A stretch of DNA of 64,000 nucleotides from Bombyx mori (GCF_030269925.1 NC_085114.1:12480001-12544000), one strand, 5' to 3'; numbered from the stretch's first letter, positions 41,596 through 52,561 are shown. The notes: generated by a model from the sequence alone, not told the origin. A program made the numbers and translations.

Positions 41596-43092
41596 GATCA
41601 TATTTTAAAATCTTTTACTTTATTGTAAAGGAACACATTTCTGAAATTTCCCACGAATATTCTCGGAAGACTAACATCACTGCTCTCCGTATACTGTGCT
41701 ACATACAAAGGAACTATCAGTTTCATGGAAAATCTAGTGTTGATAAACTCATGCCTGGGCGTCGAGTGCTTACAGCGGGACATCGATATCGAATCTAAAG
41801 ATTATGAGGTCATGCTGTGCTAATTTCATATTTTATTTACTTGGAAAATATAAAAATAATCCGCCCAACAATAAATGTCATACGACATTCAAAATCACGA
41901 ACACGTTACGGAGTCACCTTAAAAAAGATCGCATGATGTTTAGTTTAATGATTTTTTTAAACATTATTATCATATTGACGTTGAAGACATAATCCTCTGG
42001 GCTTACGACGAACTTTTAATTTAGATTGCCTAGCCGAACGTACCTTCTAAATCTGAGGTCCTCTGGGCTTATTGACGTTACGAATGGTTAAAAAAAAATT
42101 TAGTACATTGAAATATAAAAATAGATTTTTGGCGCCGTTATACTTACTACAAACTACGTAGATGTTAAATATATGTCAATAATTTAGCGTAAATAATACA
42201 TGGAATTTACGGAAATAGCACAAGAGTCCAAACTTCAAAATCACAATAATTAATGTTGATGATGGTAATTTATTGTAAATATTGCAACTAAACGTATTTT
42301 ATCATGAGCTTATGTGACTTATTTAAAAATAGAATCTCCATTGTTTCTAGACGAAAAAATTACATTACCAAGTAAATTTATTACTAATATCATCATTATT
42401 ATATAACCAACATCAATGTTGGCCTAACATGCCCATGTTTGGCCAACATTGATGTGCGTTAACGTACTGATTTCGTTTAATACATTATATACAAAATATA
42501 TGTCGCATGTATGTTTGGCGTGGTGCTTAGCAGTTGGCAGGCAGGTGGCCAGAAACGTCAGAGCTAATTCCGGCCCGGCGAGGTCGTGACCCGACGCCCT
42601 GGGCACACATGCAAACAATATGACGCGTAATGTACACACTGAAGTATTTGCTACAAAACTGTTTTGAGATTATTTGGGAATATGTTTTTCCTGAATACAA
42701 ACTTTGAATGCGGCTCACTAAATACAACCAGAGCAACACTACGCTAATCGAGTGGTATTGAGCGCTATGATTGTAATTGATACGTGAAATTAATAAGTGA
42801 AAAAAGAGTAAATAGACCCAATTTTCGTTCATAGAAACTAAGCGAAAAGGCACTATTAATTAATAATATCATTACAATATTTATTATACACAAATAAATC
42901 AAATTATAAGAACTGTAAGAGGACAGGCTAAGACCGGGCTCTCTGGTGTAAATTGGGAGGAGCCTATGTCCGGTAGTGGACACCTGTGGCCTGAATAAAT
43001 AAAGAAAGAAAGAAAAACAATTAATACCGGCTTAAATAGTTTTTCTCTTACTTTAGATGGGCAAACGACCTGGATCGAAGTCTATGTTTGGA
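41596..43092. other. Spacer with a compact hairpin
   Basis: No gene recognised. A strong 22-bp hairpin with a 2-base spacer sits at 42410-42455. The open frames at 42424-42983 show no motif. Confidence 0.4.
42410..42455. repeat. Compact inverted repeat (hairpin)
   Basis: ACATCAATGTTGGCCTAACATG and, two bases later, its near-complement beginning CATGTTTGGCCAACATTGAT. One mismatch within 22 bp. Confidence 0.75.
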
Positions 43093-43280
43093 TTTTTTTT
43101 TATTGCTTAGATGGGTGGACGAGCTCACAGCCCACCTGGTGTTAAGTGGTTACTGGAGCCCATAGACATCCACAACGTACATCCCATCTTGAGATATAAG
43201 TTCTAACGCCTCAAGTATAGTTACAACGGCTGCCCCACTCTTCAAACCGAAACGCATTACTGCTTCACGGCAGAAATAGG
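43093..43280 (-). mobile_element. SINE tail copy (family A), 5'-truncated, minus orientation
   Basis: T-run, ATTGCTTAGATGGGTGGACG through TTCACGGCAGAAATAGG, where the match stops. Confidence 0.85.
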
Positions 43281-44445
43281 TAAATTGATTTTTAATTATC
43301 TCTGCTACTCGTATGTGAGATTACTTTTAATCTATAAATACTTTTACATCGGCATATTTTTATAAAATTTACACGAAATTTTAGTGTAATAGTTAATTTA
43401 ACACGAGAAGTAATTTGTTTTTAACCCTTTTAAAATAAGAACACCTTGCATTATTTTCTCTAATGTTATTTATTACAGCTTAAGATGAGAATTCGCGCCA
43501 TTTTCCTTTGGCCGTAATGTAAAGATGTTAAAAAGTAACGAATAATTGTTAATTTCGACTGTAACATAACCAAATCAATTTTATTTGTTATTTACCGATA
43601 TAATTAAAACCAATCTTACGTTCAAAACTGTGAGATTGAACCGTAAAAATGTTTTTAATGATTTCTAGGACTCAAGAAAACCGAAGGCAATACGGTTTTT
43701 GCATTTATTAATTTTCGAAGAGCTAATTTCAGAATCTGTATTTTTTTATCACTGTAGATATCGCAACGTAGACCCTAAAACTAAATTGGGTTGTACAGAG
43801 GCTGTGCATGATCGGTACCTACTCGTGTGAGCCCATGATACCATCTACCGATAAATTCACAAATTCAATTCAATCAAAGTTCTCGGTTTGACAATCGATA
43901 AACGACGCTATCCCTTCATCGCAAAGTCGATTTCGAAAACTTATTTTCGTCTAATTCTTCTTCTTGTCTTTATCCCATGTTATGCGGGGTTGGCGAAACA
44001 TTTACCCGTATCATGCTGCATAGGCATTAGGCATGAGTTTTACGACCTGTCCTCTGTCCTGCAAGCGTTATATCTCCAGGAGTATATCCACTGCAACGTG
44101 TCCTAGATAGGGATTTATCTGTTTCTACTTTCGATATCTCTTCATCAATTACTTCATCAATTTTTCGTTATATGATTTTTACATTTTATTAAGATAGTCT
44201 AATATTTAAATTTACCAACATCTAAAGTTAAATAAATATAATAAATATAAGTGAGAAGATCGGTACTTTTTTGTCAATTCACACTGGCACACTAATTTTA
44301 TTTTAAAATAAGAAAATGTAAATGACAGTCAGCAATTGACATGACGACGTTCCGAATAGCTTTTTTTGAAAGATTATAAGATTTTGTTTGTAAACTAAAT
44401 ATCCACTAGATTTCGCCATACCTTCCCACATATATATTTAAAAAA
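43281..44445. other. Spacer with a dispersed repeat at its right part
   Basis: 43949-44110 resembles 45950-46090 (GAGTTTTACGACC, TATATCTCCAG-AGTATATCCA, GCAACGT), a diverged dispersed repeat of unknown family. Nothing else supported. Confidence 0.4.
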
Positions 44446-44740
44446 CTAACTGACCCGGCAGATTTCGTAATGCCTCAATCTATAAATATAGGACCTAAGC
44501 TTTTGTATAAAATAAATTAAAACAAACAAAAGGAATCCGTCCGACGGGGGACACATCAAAGGACAAACAAAATTGTTATATTGTTTTATTTAATTCCGAG
44601 CATTTTCATATTTATCTACCTTTTAAACCTTCTCTGGACTTCCACAAATAATTCAAGACCAAAATTAGTCAAATCGGTCCAGCCGTTCTCGAGTTTTAGC
44701 GAGACTAACGAACAGCAATTCATTTTTATATATATATAGA
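44446..44740 (-). mobile_element. Non-autonomous Helitron (family D), minus orientation
   Basis: Left end CTAACTGACCCGGCAG (CTAG mutated) and right end TATATATAGA, the reversed TC end. Matches 1789-2104 and 61992-62284. Confidence 0.75.
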
Positions 44741-44971
44741 ACATATTTCTTCTAATATACTAACTACTAAGGTACTAAACAGAAGTAGCATTTTATTTTG
44801 TTGTTTTATTAAAAACACCACTATAAATCTCGGGTAGGTACGTACATACGTACATACGTAACCGACGCTCGCGCGTTTATTTCGAGACTTGTTAAAACTC
44901 GGGTCACGTCTTGTAAACTTCGACCCGTTTCCTACGAATAGTTTCAAACGAATATTAATTTTAGTATCGTA
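44741..44971. other. Short spacer with an ACGT-rich microsatellite
   Basis: GTACGTACATACGTACATAC lies at about 44836-44856. Confidence 0.4.
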
Positions 44972-45294
44972 GGTACTTTGTGCGTTTCGGCGCGCACTTT
45001 GCGGTACCGTGGGTTTCGTGGAGTCGGAGTGATGGGGCTCGATGGGGTTTAGTCGGCAGTCGGTTTTGCGGGGTAGCTCTTGCGTGGCTGACGCCGTGCA
45101 GTGCCTCGCGCGCCTTTCTCAAGGCGTAGTCTCCCGGCAGGAATTGGGAGAATAGGAGGACCCCTGTATTCTTCTTCTCCCTGTTCTTCTCTGGAGGCGC
45201 CGGAGTCCGACATAACCCAGTCTCTTACCCCCTCGACCGGGTATACGTAAATGGATTCCCCAACGTTAAAAAAAAAAAAAGGTACTTTGTGCGT
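44972..45294 (+). mobile_element. 5'-truncated retroposon with target-site duplication
   Basis: A GC-rich 295-bp insert (44986-45280) ends in a 13-nt A-run and is flanked by GGTACTTTGTGCGT at 44972-44985 and 45281-45294, an exact 14-bp duplication. The 85-codon minus-strand frame inside runs against the A-tail and is not taken as a gene. The 3' end does not match the R1-clade element above; the family is unknown. Confidence 0.8.
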
Positions 45295-45580
45295 CGATCG
45301 ATGCATATAACATACTTGTTCAATTTAGTTTGTTGTGTAACTTTTATACCTACATATTACATTGCACGTAATAAATTCCGTTCTTTTAATTTTATTATGT
45401 AATTTGTAATCAAATAAGTATTTACAAGACCGTAAATACAATATGTATGCAGGTCAAACAAAATCTCAAGCAATAGCCAAAGGTGGCTATTTCTTCATGC
45501 CAATCAATTACTGCTAAGTGTAGATATTTCAAGTCATCTAGCATATTCCGTTGCTACGCTTAGTCACTTATCCATTGTGG

Positions 45581-45800
45581 TTTTTTTGATGCTTAGATGC
45601 GTGTACGAACTTAAGGTCCACCTGGTGTTAAGTGGTCACCGAAGCCCATAGACAACTACAACGTAAATGCCGCCACCCATCTAGAGACACGAGTTCTAAG
45701 AACTCCATTTTTATAGTACAACTGCTACCTCACTCTTCAAACCGAATCTACCCGAATGGTGTCTACCCGTGTTGGTTCACAAAACGTTCTAACACCAATA
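45581..45800 (-). mobile_element. Family A-related repeat, minus orientation
   Basis: TTTTTTTGATGCTTAGATGC, CACCTGGTGTTAAGTGG and GTTCTAACACCAATAAAAAA. The last part matches the end of the chimeric repeat at 37346-37395, so this is an uninterrupted relative of that host repeat. Confidence 0.65.
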
Positions 45801-46647
45801 AAAAATATTTTTCCAGGTTATTAGAAATAAATCACATTGTGTATCATTTACCATGTTTCCGATGTAGGTCAGGATGCTTGATTGTTCGCATATATCCCAT
45901 GTCTTTGTAAAAGTATTTCAGCAGCGTTTTATTCAGGACAATACTGACCCAAGCTTCTTCTTGACCTCGTCTTACATCACGTCGGGTATCGCCGCAGCAT
46001 GTCCTCTTATCCTGCTGCGTAGGGCTTTGGCGTGAGTTTTACGACCGTGCTAACGTCAACTCTCCTTGAGTTCAGTATATCTCCAGTAGTATATCCATTG
46101 CAACGTCCAATAGGTTGTCTGATTAGAGTCCCGTGAGCTCATCTACTCGCTCGATTACGCTAGCATAACACTCTAGATTACCAGCTTAGGTAGGAAAAAA
46201 AAAGTGCCACATGGAGGATTTTTTTTCCTGTTTCTCCTTTTGTTATCTCTTTTACTTCAGCCGTTTTTTGTTTCTATGTTTATATTTCTATTGTTTCTTT
46301 ACATTTTACAATTTTAAGCATTTACGTCATAAGATTAGCAAAAAATAAAATTATCACATTTTTTTATAGTTTTTCTGTTTTTTTCCATATTATTATATAC
46401 TACCTATCCAACAACCAAGTATTCCAGTTGAAAAAAATTTCAAATATTAAAGCCTAGTAATAAGCTAGAAAATTTTATCGCACCGATACAAGAACAATGC
46501 ATCGGCTTACGTAAATGAAAAAAGAATCAAAACGTATTATACTACGGCATAGTCCACACCTGCTCGCAACAATTAGTGATATACCAGTATTTGCACAATG
46601 TACTTGTGAAACAATTAGAAATTGAGCGTTCCGTTTGTTTCAAGATA
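45801..46647. other. Spacer with repeat fragments
   Basis: 45950-46090 is a copy of the dispersed repeat at 43949-44110. 46125-46201 is a 3'-terminal Bm1 fragment (GTGAGCTCATCTACTCG, CAGCTTAGGTAGG plus A-run). The remaining 450 bp may contain the promoter of the gene starting at 46648; no TATA box was recognised. Confidence 0.4.
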
Positions 46648-46662
46648 ATGTTTATAAAATTT
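46648..46662 (+). CDS. Predicted exon 1 of Cys-rich/Thr-rich secreted protein, paralogue 1
   Basis: ATG plus four codons (MFIKF) directly followed by a consensus donor, GTAAGT, in phase 0, which joins in frame to the acceptor at 47526. The joined start (MFIKFIRYMQIISLF) is a plausible, if short, signal peptide. The paralogue at 48905 has the same two-exon, phase-0 layout, which supports the model. The 864-bp intron contains a Helitron. Inferred from splice sites only. Confidence 0.45.
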
Positions 46663-46795
46663 GTAAGTTGTATTTGTATAATTAATTAAAAAGCCCACAA
46701 ATTTGTAGTAATGAGTTAAAATACCGATGCTTACGTCAGCTCACATAATCTATGTAAATATTATATAATACCTAACTATAATTTATATAATGAAA

Positions 46796-47084
46796 TTAGC
46801 TAGCCCGGCAGACTTCGTAGTGCCTCAATCGATAAATAAAAGACCTAAACTTTTGTATAAAATTAACTTAGAACATACAAAAGGAATCCGACGGGCGGGG
46901 GACACATGAAAGGGAAAACAAAATTGTTATTTTTGTTTATTTTCTGAGAATTGATATATTTATCTACCTTTTAAACCTTCTATGGACTTCCATGAATAAT
47001 TCAAGACCAAAATTAGCCAAATCGGTCCAGCCGCTCTCGAGTTTTAGCGAGACTAACGAACAGCAATTCATTTTTATATATAGA
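46796..47084 (-). mobile_element. Non-autonomous Helitron (family D), minus orientation, within a predicted intron
   Basis: Left end TTAGCTAGCCCGGCAGAC and right end TTTTATATATAGA. Same family as 44446-44740 and 61992-62284. It lies between the proposed exons 1 and 2 of paralogue 1. Confidence 0.75.
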
Positions 47085-47094
47085 GATTATCATC

Positions 47095-47350
47095 ATAGTC
47101 ATTTGAGGGATTACAGCCGCAGGTGGGTCTCAGCTTGGTCCAGTGAATCTCTCCAGTCCGATCTATTCGTGGCATTCCTTCTACAAACTATCACCCCTAA
47201 GTATTTTGTGTCCTGTTCAACGCTATCCAACCATCTAAACTTAGGCCTGCTTCTACTTCAGCGGTCCTTGGGCCGGTCTACCAGAAAGTTACTCTGTTCT
47301 TTCGCACCACATAGCCTCTTCATTACAAATGTCCAATATGTATGGTCTTA
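47095..47350. repeat. Probable dispersed repeat fragment in the intron
   Basis: CAGCCGCAGGTGGGTCTCAG and TAGGCCTGCTTCTACTTCAG resemble words of a common lepidopteran dispersed repeat. The 119-codon plus-strand frame across it begins in the Helitron and is not a gene. Confidence 0.3.
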
Positions 47351-47526
47351 ATGACGTATAATAAAAATGTGGGACTAAAATAATATCTAAAATTACTGTT
47401 AAAAATATAATTTCACTAAATATGACCATTTAAACTCGTAAAAGTAAGCTTTATATTTTAATAATTTTACAAATTAATCTTCTGTAACACATTATGTGTC
47501 ACTGACAACAACACATCTCTTTTCAG

Positions 47527-48273
47527 ATTCGCTACATGCAAATAATTTCCTTATTCCCGAAAATATCAATATCTCAATACAGATTTCCTTTTACAAATCC
47601 TTCTGTGGGTGTCATACCTAATTATTATAGCACGCAAATGTATGATACCGGCTTTAATTATGAAAATCTTGTACGTAATTCGCAAAACAGTGATTATAAG
47701 CAAGAAACTAGAGTACAAGATTATAATGATTATAATGATGGAAATGAATGTTCTTGCTCTTGCCGGAACTGCGAAGACCCAGAAAAATGCTGTGAGCCAT
47801 TTTGTTCGAATTGCAACACTCAAGGGATGGCCAACATCGTCTTAATACCATATCCGTACCCTTTAATATTATCTTTGAATTCACAATGGAATTCTACAAT
47901 GAAATATGTTAAGACGAATGAAACAAATCCTACTTCTGAGACAACAGAAAACACTTTTGCAACTCCAAGCCATGAAATTAATAATACAATACCACCAATA
48001 AGTTCAATAACTGTACCAACTTTTACTACAATGAGTACCGTTCAAACAACAAAAACAAATCCGACGATTTCAGCCAATCCGGTAACACAAACACCATCTG
48101 AACCTTCCTTACGCGCAATAAATAGATCTAACAAATCTAAGTATTTATTGACAACGGCAAGACGGACCATGCCTGTTTGGGTGCCTAAGTATGGGATCGT
48201 TCCAATACCGGACAATTTGGCTAAGAAATTAATGGTTAAGTTACGACAAATGAAGGAGCTACAGAATTTCTAA
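47527..48273 (+). CDS. Main exon of Cys-rich/Thr-rich secreted protein, paralogue 1 (family not recognised)
   Basis: Opens after a CTTTTCAG acceptor at 47526 and runs in phase 0 to TAA at 48273. With exon 1 the protein has 253 residues. Order: a hydrophobic start; a Tyr/Asn-rich stretch; an acidic segment; an eight-cysteine motif CxCxCx2Cx5CCx3Cx2C at about residues 80-101; a hydrophobic IVLIPYPYPLIL; a Thr/Ser/Asn-rich middle (about 125-210, several N-x-S/T sites, mucin-like); then a basic C-terminal part with YGIVPIPDNLAKKL. Paralogue 2 lies 632 bp downstream in the same orientation and shares all these landmarks. An AATAAA is at 48458. The tight cysteines recall metallothioneins, so metal binding or a disulphide knot is possible. 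Function unknown. Confidence 0.75.
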   Translation: MRYMQIISLFPKISISQYRFPFTNPSVGVIPNYYSTQMYDTGFNYENLVRNSQNSDYKQETRVQDYNDYNDGNECSCSCRNCEDPEKCCEPFCSNCNTQGMANIVLIPYPYPLILSLNSQWNSTMKYVKTNETNPTSETTENTFATPSHEINNTIPPISSITVPTFTTMSTVQTTKTNPTISANPVTQTPSEPSLRAINRSNKSKYLLTTARRTMPVWVPKYGIVPIPDNLAKKLMVKLRQMKELQNF

Positions 48274-48457
48274 ATGAATAGGTAAACTTTCAGTTTAGTG
48301 TTCCTATACTTAGCGTTTTGGGTTTATTAGTCAACCGTCAACATCATCAAAATAGTTTGACTGATTGATGCTCAAAATGATCCTACCATATCATTCCCCA
48401 ATATGATGGAAGCACCCGGTTTTAAGCGACTCTGCGAACTTTACAATATAAACGAAT

Positions 48458-48463
48458 AATAAA
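48458..48463 (+). terminator. Polyadenylation signal of paralogue 1
   Basis: AATAAA, 185 bases after the stop codon and before the paralogue 2 start. Confidence 0.5.
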
Positions 48464-48904
48464 ATGGAAGGTTAAGCAAATGGTAATTGCTATGAGAAAA
48501 ACGTATCATGAAATAGAATGGACATCTTTTTAGCACTGTAAAACATACTTACAACAACAGAAGGGATCTCAATGAGAGTCCCACGTCCATATCTCCTCAG
48601 CATAGAATGACTGATGCAACGAAGAGTGTCAAATTAAATTAACAACAATTTTACTCAATGTTTACTATAATATATATTTTTGGTATACCTTAATGTAGTA
48701 TATTTATTGTATTTTCATTCTTCTATATTTTAGTAAAATAAAAATTGTTAAAAATTCATATTTTTATTCATATCATAAATAATAATCAAACATTTACGAC
48801 TTGCTATTTTCGCATTCAAGTGAAAATTCTGCTCGTGGAAATTTAAAATAGAACGAATAGTTTTAACCGATAAAGAACGAACAATATGGAATTATTGAAT
48901 CGAC

Positions 48905-48952
48905 ATGAATTTTCACGGAAATAATTTAAATTTGATGATTGTATGTATTTGT
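48905..48952 (+). CDS. Predicted exon 1 of Cys-rich/Thr-rich secreted protein, paralogue 2
   Basis: ATG plus 15 codons (MNFHGNNLNLMIVCIC) ending on a GTAAAA donor in phase 0. Joined to the acceptor at 49038, after a small 86-bp intron, it gives a strongly hydrophobic N-terminal segment typical of a signal peptide, whereas reading the unspliced frame back from exon 2 gives a less plausible start at 48973. This is why I prefer the spliced model. Confidence 0.55.
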
Positions 48953-49038
48953 GTAAAACTCGTTAATGATTTGTGAACCTAAAAACCCTATTCTGTCCAT
49001 TTACAAAACTCACTTTCTCGATAATCCTATTGTTTCAG

Positions 49039-49971
49039 ATAAGCACAATACATTTAATGGATTTTGTCGTTTGGGCTTCATCTCAATTTACCGTTCCTTT
49101 ACAAGAAATTTACTACCAGAATCCAATGCCGCAGATACAGTCCCACTACCAAAATTTGATGTGGAACCATCAATATTATCAAGAAACTTATAATAAAAAG
49201 ATATTTCAAAATAGTAATAAATCTCGAAAAAAACATAAAGAGCGCCCAAGGAAATCGTTCCGTGATTTAAATTATTGTAAGTGTTCTTGCAACGATTGCT
49301 ACAGACCTAAGCCCTGCTGTAAAAATGTATGCTCAACGTGTAATAATCAATTTCCGCCACAATCAAACGTGCTGCTATTCCCATATCCAGTTCCGATCGT
49401 GATTGTCCCATCTAATAAAACAACAAACGAAATAACAATTCAAACGTTACCAACGACAACCCTAAATGCAAAAACAACAACAAATAAACCAACTACTGCT
49501 GCAATAGTCACACACACAATAGTGACTCCTGTTACGACAACACGGGATATCACATCATCTGCCATTCCAACTGTGACTCAAAGTGATTCGACAATTACGA
49601 CAAAAGCAGACACTGTAACCGAAGGACCAAAAGTTACAGATACAGAAAAAACCTCACCAGATACAGAAAAAACCTCACCTCCTTCCACTCTATCTACAAA
49701 TCCAATGCTCATAACGAGCCCACAAAAAGGAGAACTGCGTTACGACGTAACAAAAAAATGCCCTCCAATATTAGGCTGTTATAAAGCACACAAGAAACAG
49801 AACAGAAGTGGTTTCAGACCAACGGTCAGTGATTATAGCGAATTGAATTATCACAAAAATTATTTGCTTCGCACTATAAGGAGATTGAAAACAAATTTGA
49901 GAAATAAATACGAATTGATACCGATTCCAGATTCGGTTGCCGAACAGTTACTCAGTGAAATAAATGAGTGA
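49039..49971 (+). CDS. Main exon of Cys-rich/Thr-rich secreted protein, paralogue 2 (family not recognised)
   Basis: Begins after a TTGTTTCAG acceptor and ends at TGA 49971; 326 residues with exon 1. Landmarks: hydrophobic start (ISTIHLMDFVVWASS); Tyr/Gln-rich segment; Lys/Arg-rich linker (KSRKKHKERPRKS); the same eight-cysteine motif CxCxCx2Cx5CCx3Cx2C at about 96-117; hydrophobic VLLFPYPVPIVIV; a long Thr-rich mucin-like domain (about 127-245) with a doubled DTEKTSP unit; two further cysteines (CPPILGC); and the C-terminal YELIPIPDSVAEQLL. It is longer than paralogue 1 mainly in the Thr-rich part. A secreted, O-glycosylated protein is inferred. An AATAAA is at 50012. Confidence 0.8.
   Translation: MSTIHLMDFVVWASSQFTVPLQEIYYQNPMPQIQSHYQNLMWNHQYYQETYNKKIFQNSNKSRKKHKERPRKSFRDLNYCKCSCNDCYRPKPCCKNVCSTCNNQFPPQSNVLLFPYPVPIVIVPSNKTTNEITIQTLPTTTLNAKTTTNKPTTAAIVTHTIVTPVTTTRDITSSAIPTVTQSDSTITTKADTVTEGPKVTDTEKTSPDTEKTSPPSTLSTNPMLITSPQKGELRYDVTKKCPPILGCYKAHKKQNRSGFRPTVSDYSELNYHKNYLLRTIRRLKTNLRNKYELIPIPDSVAEQLLSEINE
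49635..49680 (+). repeat. 21-bp tandem duplication in the Thr-rich coding region
   Basis: GATACAGAAAAAACCTCACC is repeated twice in frame, giving DTEKTSP twice. Such slippage is common in mucin-like domains. Confidence 0.8.
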
Positions 49972-50011
49972 AATCTATATTTTTATTCATTCAGTATTTT
50001 CTCTAAAAAAG

Positions 50012-50017
50012 AATAAA
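50012..50017 (+). terminator. Polyadenylation signal of paralogue 2
   Basis: AATAAA about 40 bases after the stop codon. Confidence 0.5.
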
Positions 50018-50079
50018 AAATAAAAAATGGTTCTCACATTTCCCACATTATTATAAATTGACACCCGAGGCAAACTTGA

Positions 50080-50295
50080 GGAGTTCTGGAGAACTAATCA
50101 AGATGGCACCGTCATTTTACCATCTCCCGCCCGACTTAGAGCAGAGCTTACCCCGACTACATAGATTTGCCGCGCATAAATGCGTTTCAATACATAGTTT
50201 TGCCACATAGCATTCAGTTCTGAATTAAACTCCTCCATGGTGCTTCCTACCCGCTATGACACATTGTTCTTCTTTAAACAAGGTTTATAAAGAAA
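50080..50295 (+). pseudogene. Decayed C-terminal fragment of a LINE related to family B
   Basis: TTAAACTCCTCCATGGTGCT, CCCGCTATGACACATTGTTC and TTCTTTAAACAAGGTTT parallel the LINE segment at 56140-56200 that encodes NELPSTVFPERY and FFKRGLW. Stops and frame changes throughout. Confidence 0.5.
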
Positions 50296-52149
50296 GCTTG
50301 GTCGTATCTCTAGTATTGCTGATGTCCATTAGCGATCGTCATCTGTCAGTTAACATTTCGAATACTGTACAGTTCGGTCAAGAAGAAATTACTAAAAATC
50401 CTCGTCAATATTCTTTTCAACTAATAAAAAGTATAAATGATATTGTTTGTCTATTCAAATTTATGATTCGTTTATCTTTTCAATTTAATTATAAATAAAT
50501 TACATTTAAGACTATCAAAATTTCTTGCATTAGACAATTAATATTGTCACTAAATTGCTTTATCTTATCAGTAATAATACTACAAACAAAGAGCGATAAT
50601 TTGATTTAAATGATTTCTAAGAAACACTCCAGATAAAACAAACAGTAAATAAATACAGCCCTAAAAATTACCACAACAAGGATCTTCTCCGGGTTTTCGA
50701 CATATAATATTCAATAACACAATCACGTGCTCGCACACACTATTCACATTACGCATAACAGCCAAACCGAGAACTTCACAACAAAACAAAAACACTCGCG
50801 TTATTTAGTTTAATTCAGTAATGTTTCTAAAGATCACTCATAAAGGAATGTATTTTTTTTTTTTAATTTGAATTCTAATTAACGGCTCAGTTTCGTATGG
50901 GCATAGGGCGCGCGTATAGCGTGGCAGGACCTTTCAGCGGGCGGCCAGACTGCGCCCGCGTCGTGCGGGGTCACCAGAAAAGTATTTTTAGAGTTGAAAG
51001 TTCAAAATACGTTGGTTACAGTCGCGCCGTGACCGACCCGACACCCAGCCGTCTTTGTAGGGAAATTCGGTTAGAACATTTAAAACAAATACTAGTTTAC
51101 TATTTAAAATAATTAATAAAAACTGGAAATCACTGAGCATTTTTTCTATACACCAGTCATATTGACTGGTTATGATAGAAATAGGTATATTTAAATGGCT
51201 GGTAAATCTAGTGAAACGAATTTCGCTTTATAAGGCGCACTGGAAGCTCTGTTTTCTTGATAGCTCATTTGAAATTCGATTATTTTTAAAACATTGAAAT
51301 AAGTACTTTTTGGTGGGAAATCGTTTATTATATGTTTTTTTTTTAACATGGATTAAAGTTCATTGTCTGTGAGAGAAATGGAATTGACAATTAATGATTT
51401 TTACAATGTACAATGAATTCTCCGTAAGATTGTATTATTATCAGTCTTTGGAAAGGCTCTGAAGTGTCCAAGTTAAGCACCGTAATGTGTGTTGGCACGT
51501 AATTAATACCTACCATCACCGCGTTTCTCTCCGGGATCAAATTCGTGAAGATCAATCCTCAACGAACGAAGTTATTACGAGCGTCCGGTAGCTAATTTAA
51601 GAAAATCTGCGCATCACCTACAAGGAAATTTCATTTGGAAATTGGTGAATAACCAAATAAAGAATTATTTTAAAAGTTAAAAATAATTTTGTTGCTCAGT
51701 TCAGGAGCTCAATGAATTCACCCCAGAAACACTTTGATATTGGAAAAATTGAGAAATAGCACGGCGCCAATGCGGGCTTTATGTAGAATGTATCTCGATA
51801 CAAAGAGATCGGTGAAGATAGACGTGACGAAGAATTGACACACTTACAAAATTAAAAAACTGATGTTATAGTGTGCGTCGGAGCGGTTCTCATTTCCCTT
51901 GGTGGAAAATGGTCATTGTCGCATATGGAAATCGACAACAGGGCATACATTTGCGTAATAACCAATTTTATTTAAGCGTATCAAAATACACGTGGATACT
52001 CCTCCAACCTTATATCTCATTATACGCAGTGACATTCATCGATGGGTTATCGAAGACAAAATTAAAAACTGTAGCATAAGCAAACTCTATTTTAAGTCGT
52101 AGATTGATAGGCGGCTTGGCTGTGCCTTTAGTAACCCGTTGTTTTTTAG
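50296..52149. other. Spacer, no gene recognised
   Basis: Contains a GC-rich patch at 50900-51060 that I cannot identify. The open frames at 50256-50498, 50897-51112 and 51873-52079 have no motif. Confidence 0.4.
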
Positions 52150-52561
52150 ATTTATTGCTTAGATACTTGGACGAAGTCACGGCCCACCTGGTGTTAAGTG
52201 GTTACCGGAGCCCAACGACATCTACAACGTAAATGCCACCACCCACCTTAAGATGTGAGTTCTAAGGTCTCAATATGATTACTACGGCTGCCCCACTCTT
52301 CAAACCGAAGCGCATTACTAGTTCATGGCAGAAATAGACAGGATGGTGGTACCTACTCGTGCAAGAGGGCCTACCACCAGTAATTACTCAAATTATAATT
52401 TTTCTGGTTTGATTTTTATTACACGATGTTATTCCTTCACCGTGGAAGTCAATCGTGGTGAACATTTGTTAAGTACGTATTTCATTATAAAAAATTGTAC
52501 TTGCCAGCGGGATTCGAACATCGGTGCATCTCTAGATACAAATGCACCGGATGTCTTCGAA
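52150..52561 (-). mobile_element. Full-length tRNA-Arg-derived SINE, minus orientation
   Basis: Reversed tail from ATTTATTGCTTAGATACTTG, middle CGTGGAAGTCAATCGTGG, and head GGGATTCGAACATCGG. Several substitutions in the boxes. Confidence 0.8.

Noticed and set aside
45049..45306. 85-codon minus-strand ORF
   Set aside because: Runs antisense through a retroposon insert and includes its A-tail as a Phe-run.
46992..47351. 119-codon plus-strand ORF upstream of paralogue 1
   Set aside because: Starts inside a Helitron and continues through a dispersed repeat.
48973..49038. Unspliced start of paralogue 2 at 48973
   Set aside because: A consensus acceptor at 49038 and a donor at 48953 give a shorter intron and a better signal peptide, and match the layout of paralogue 1. 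The unspliced start remains a less likely alternative.
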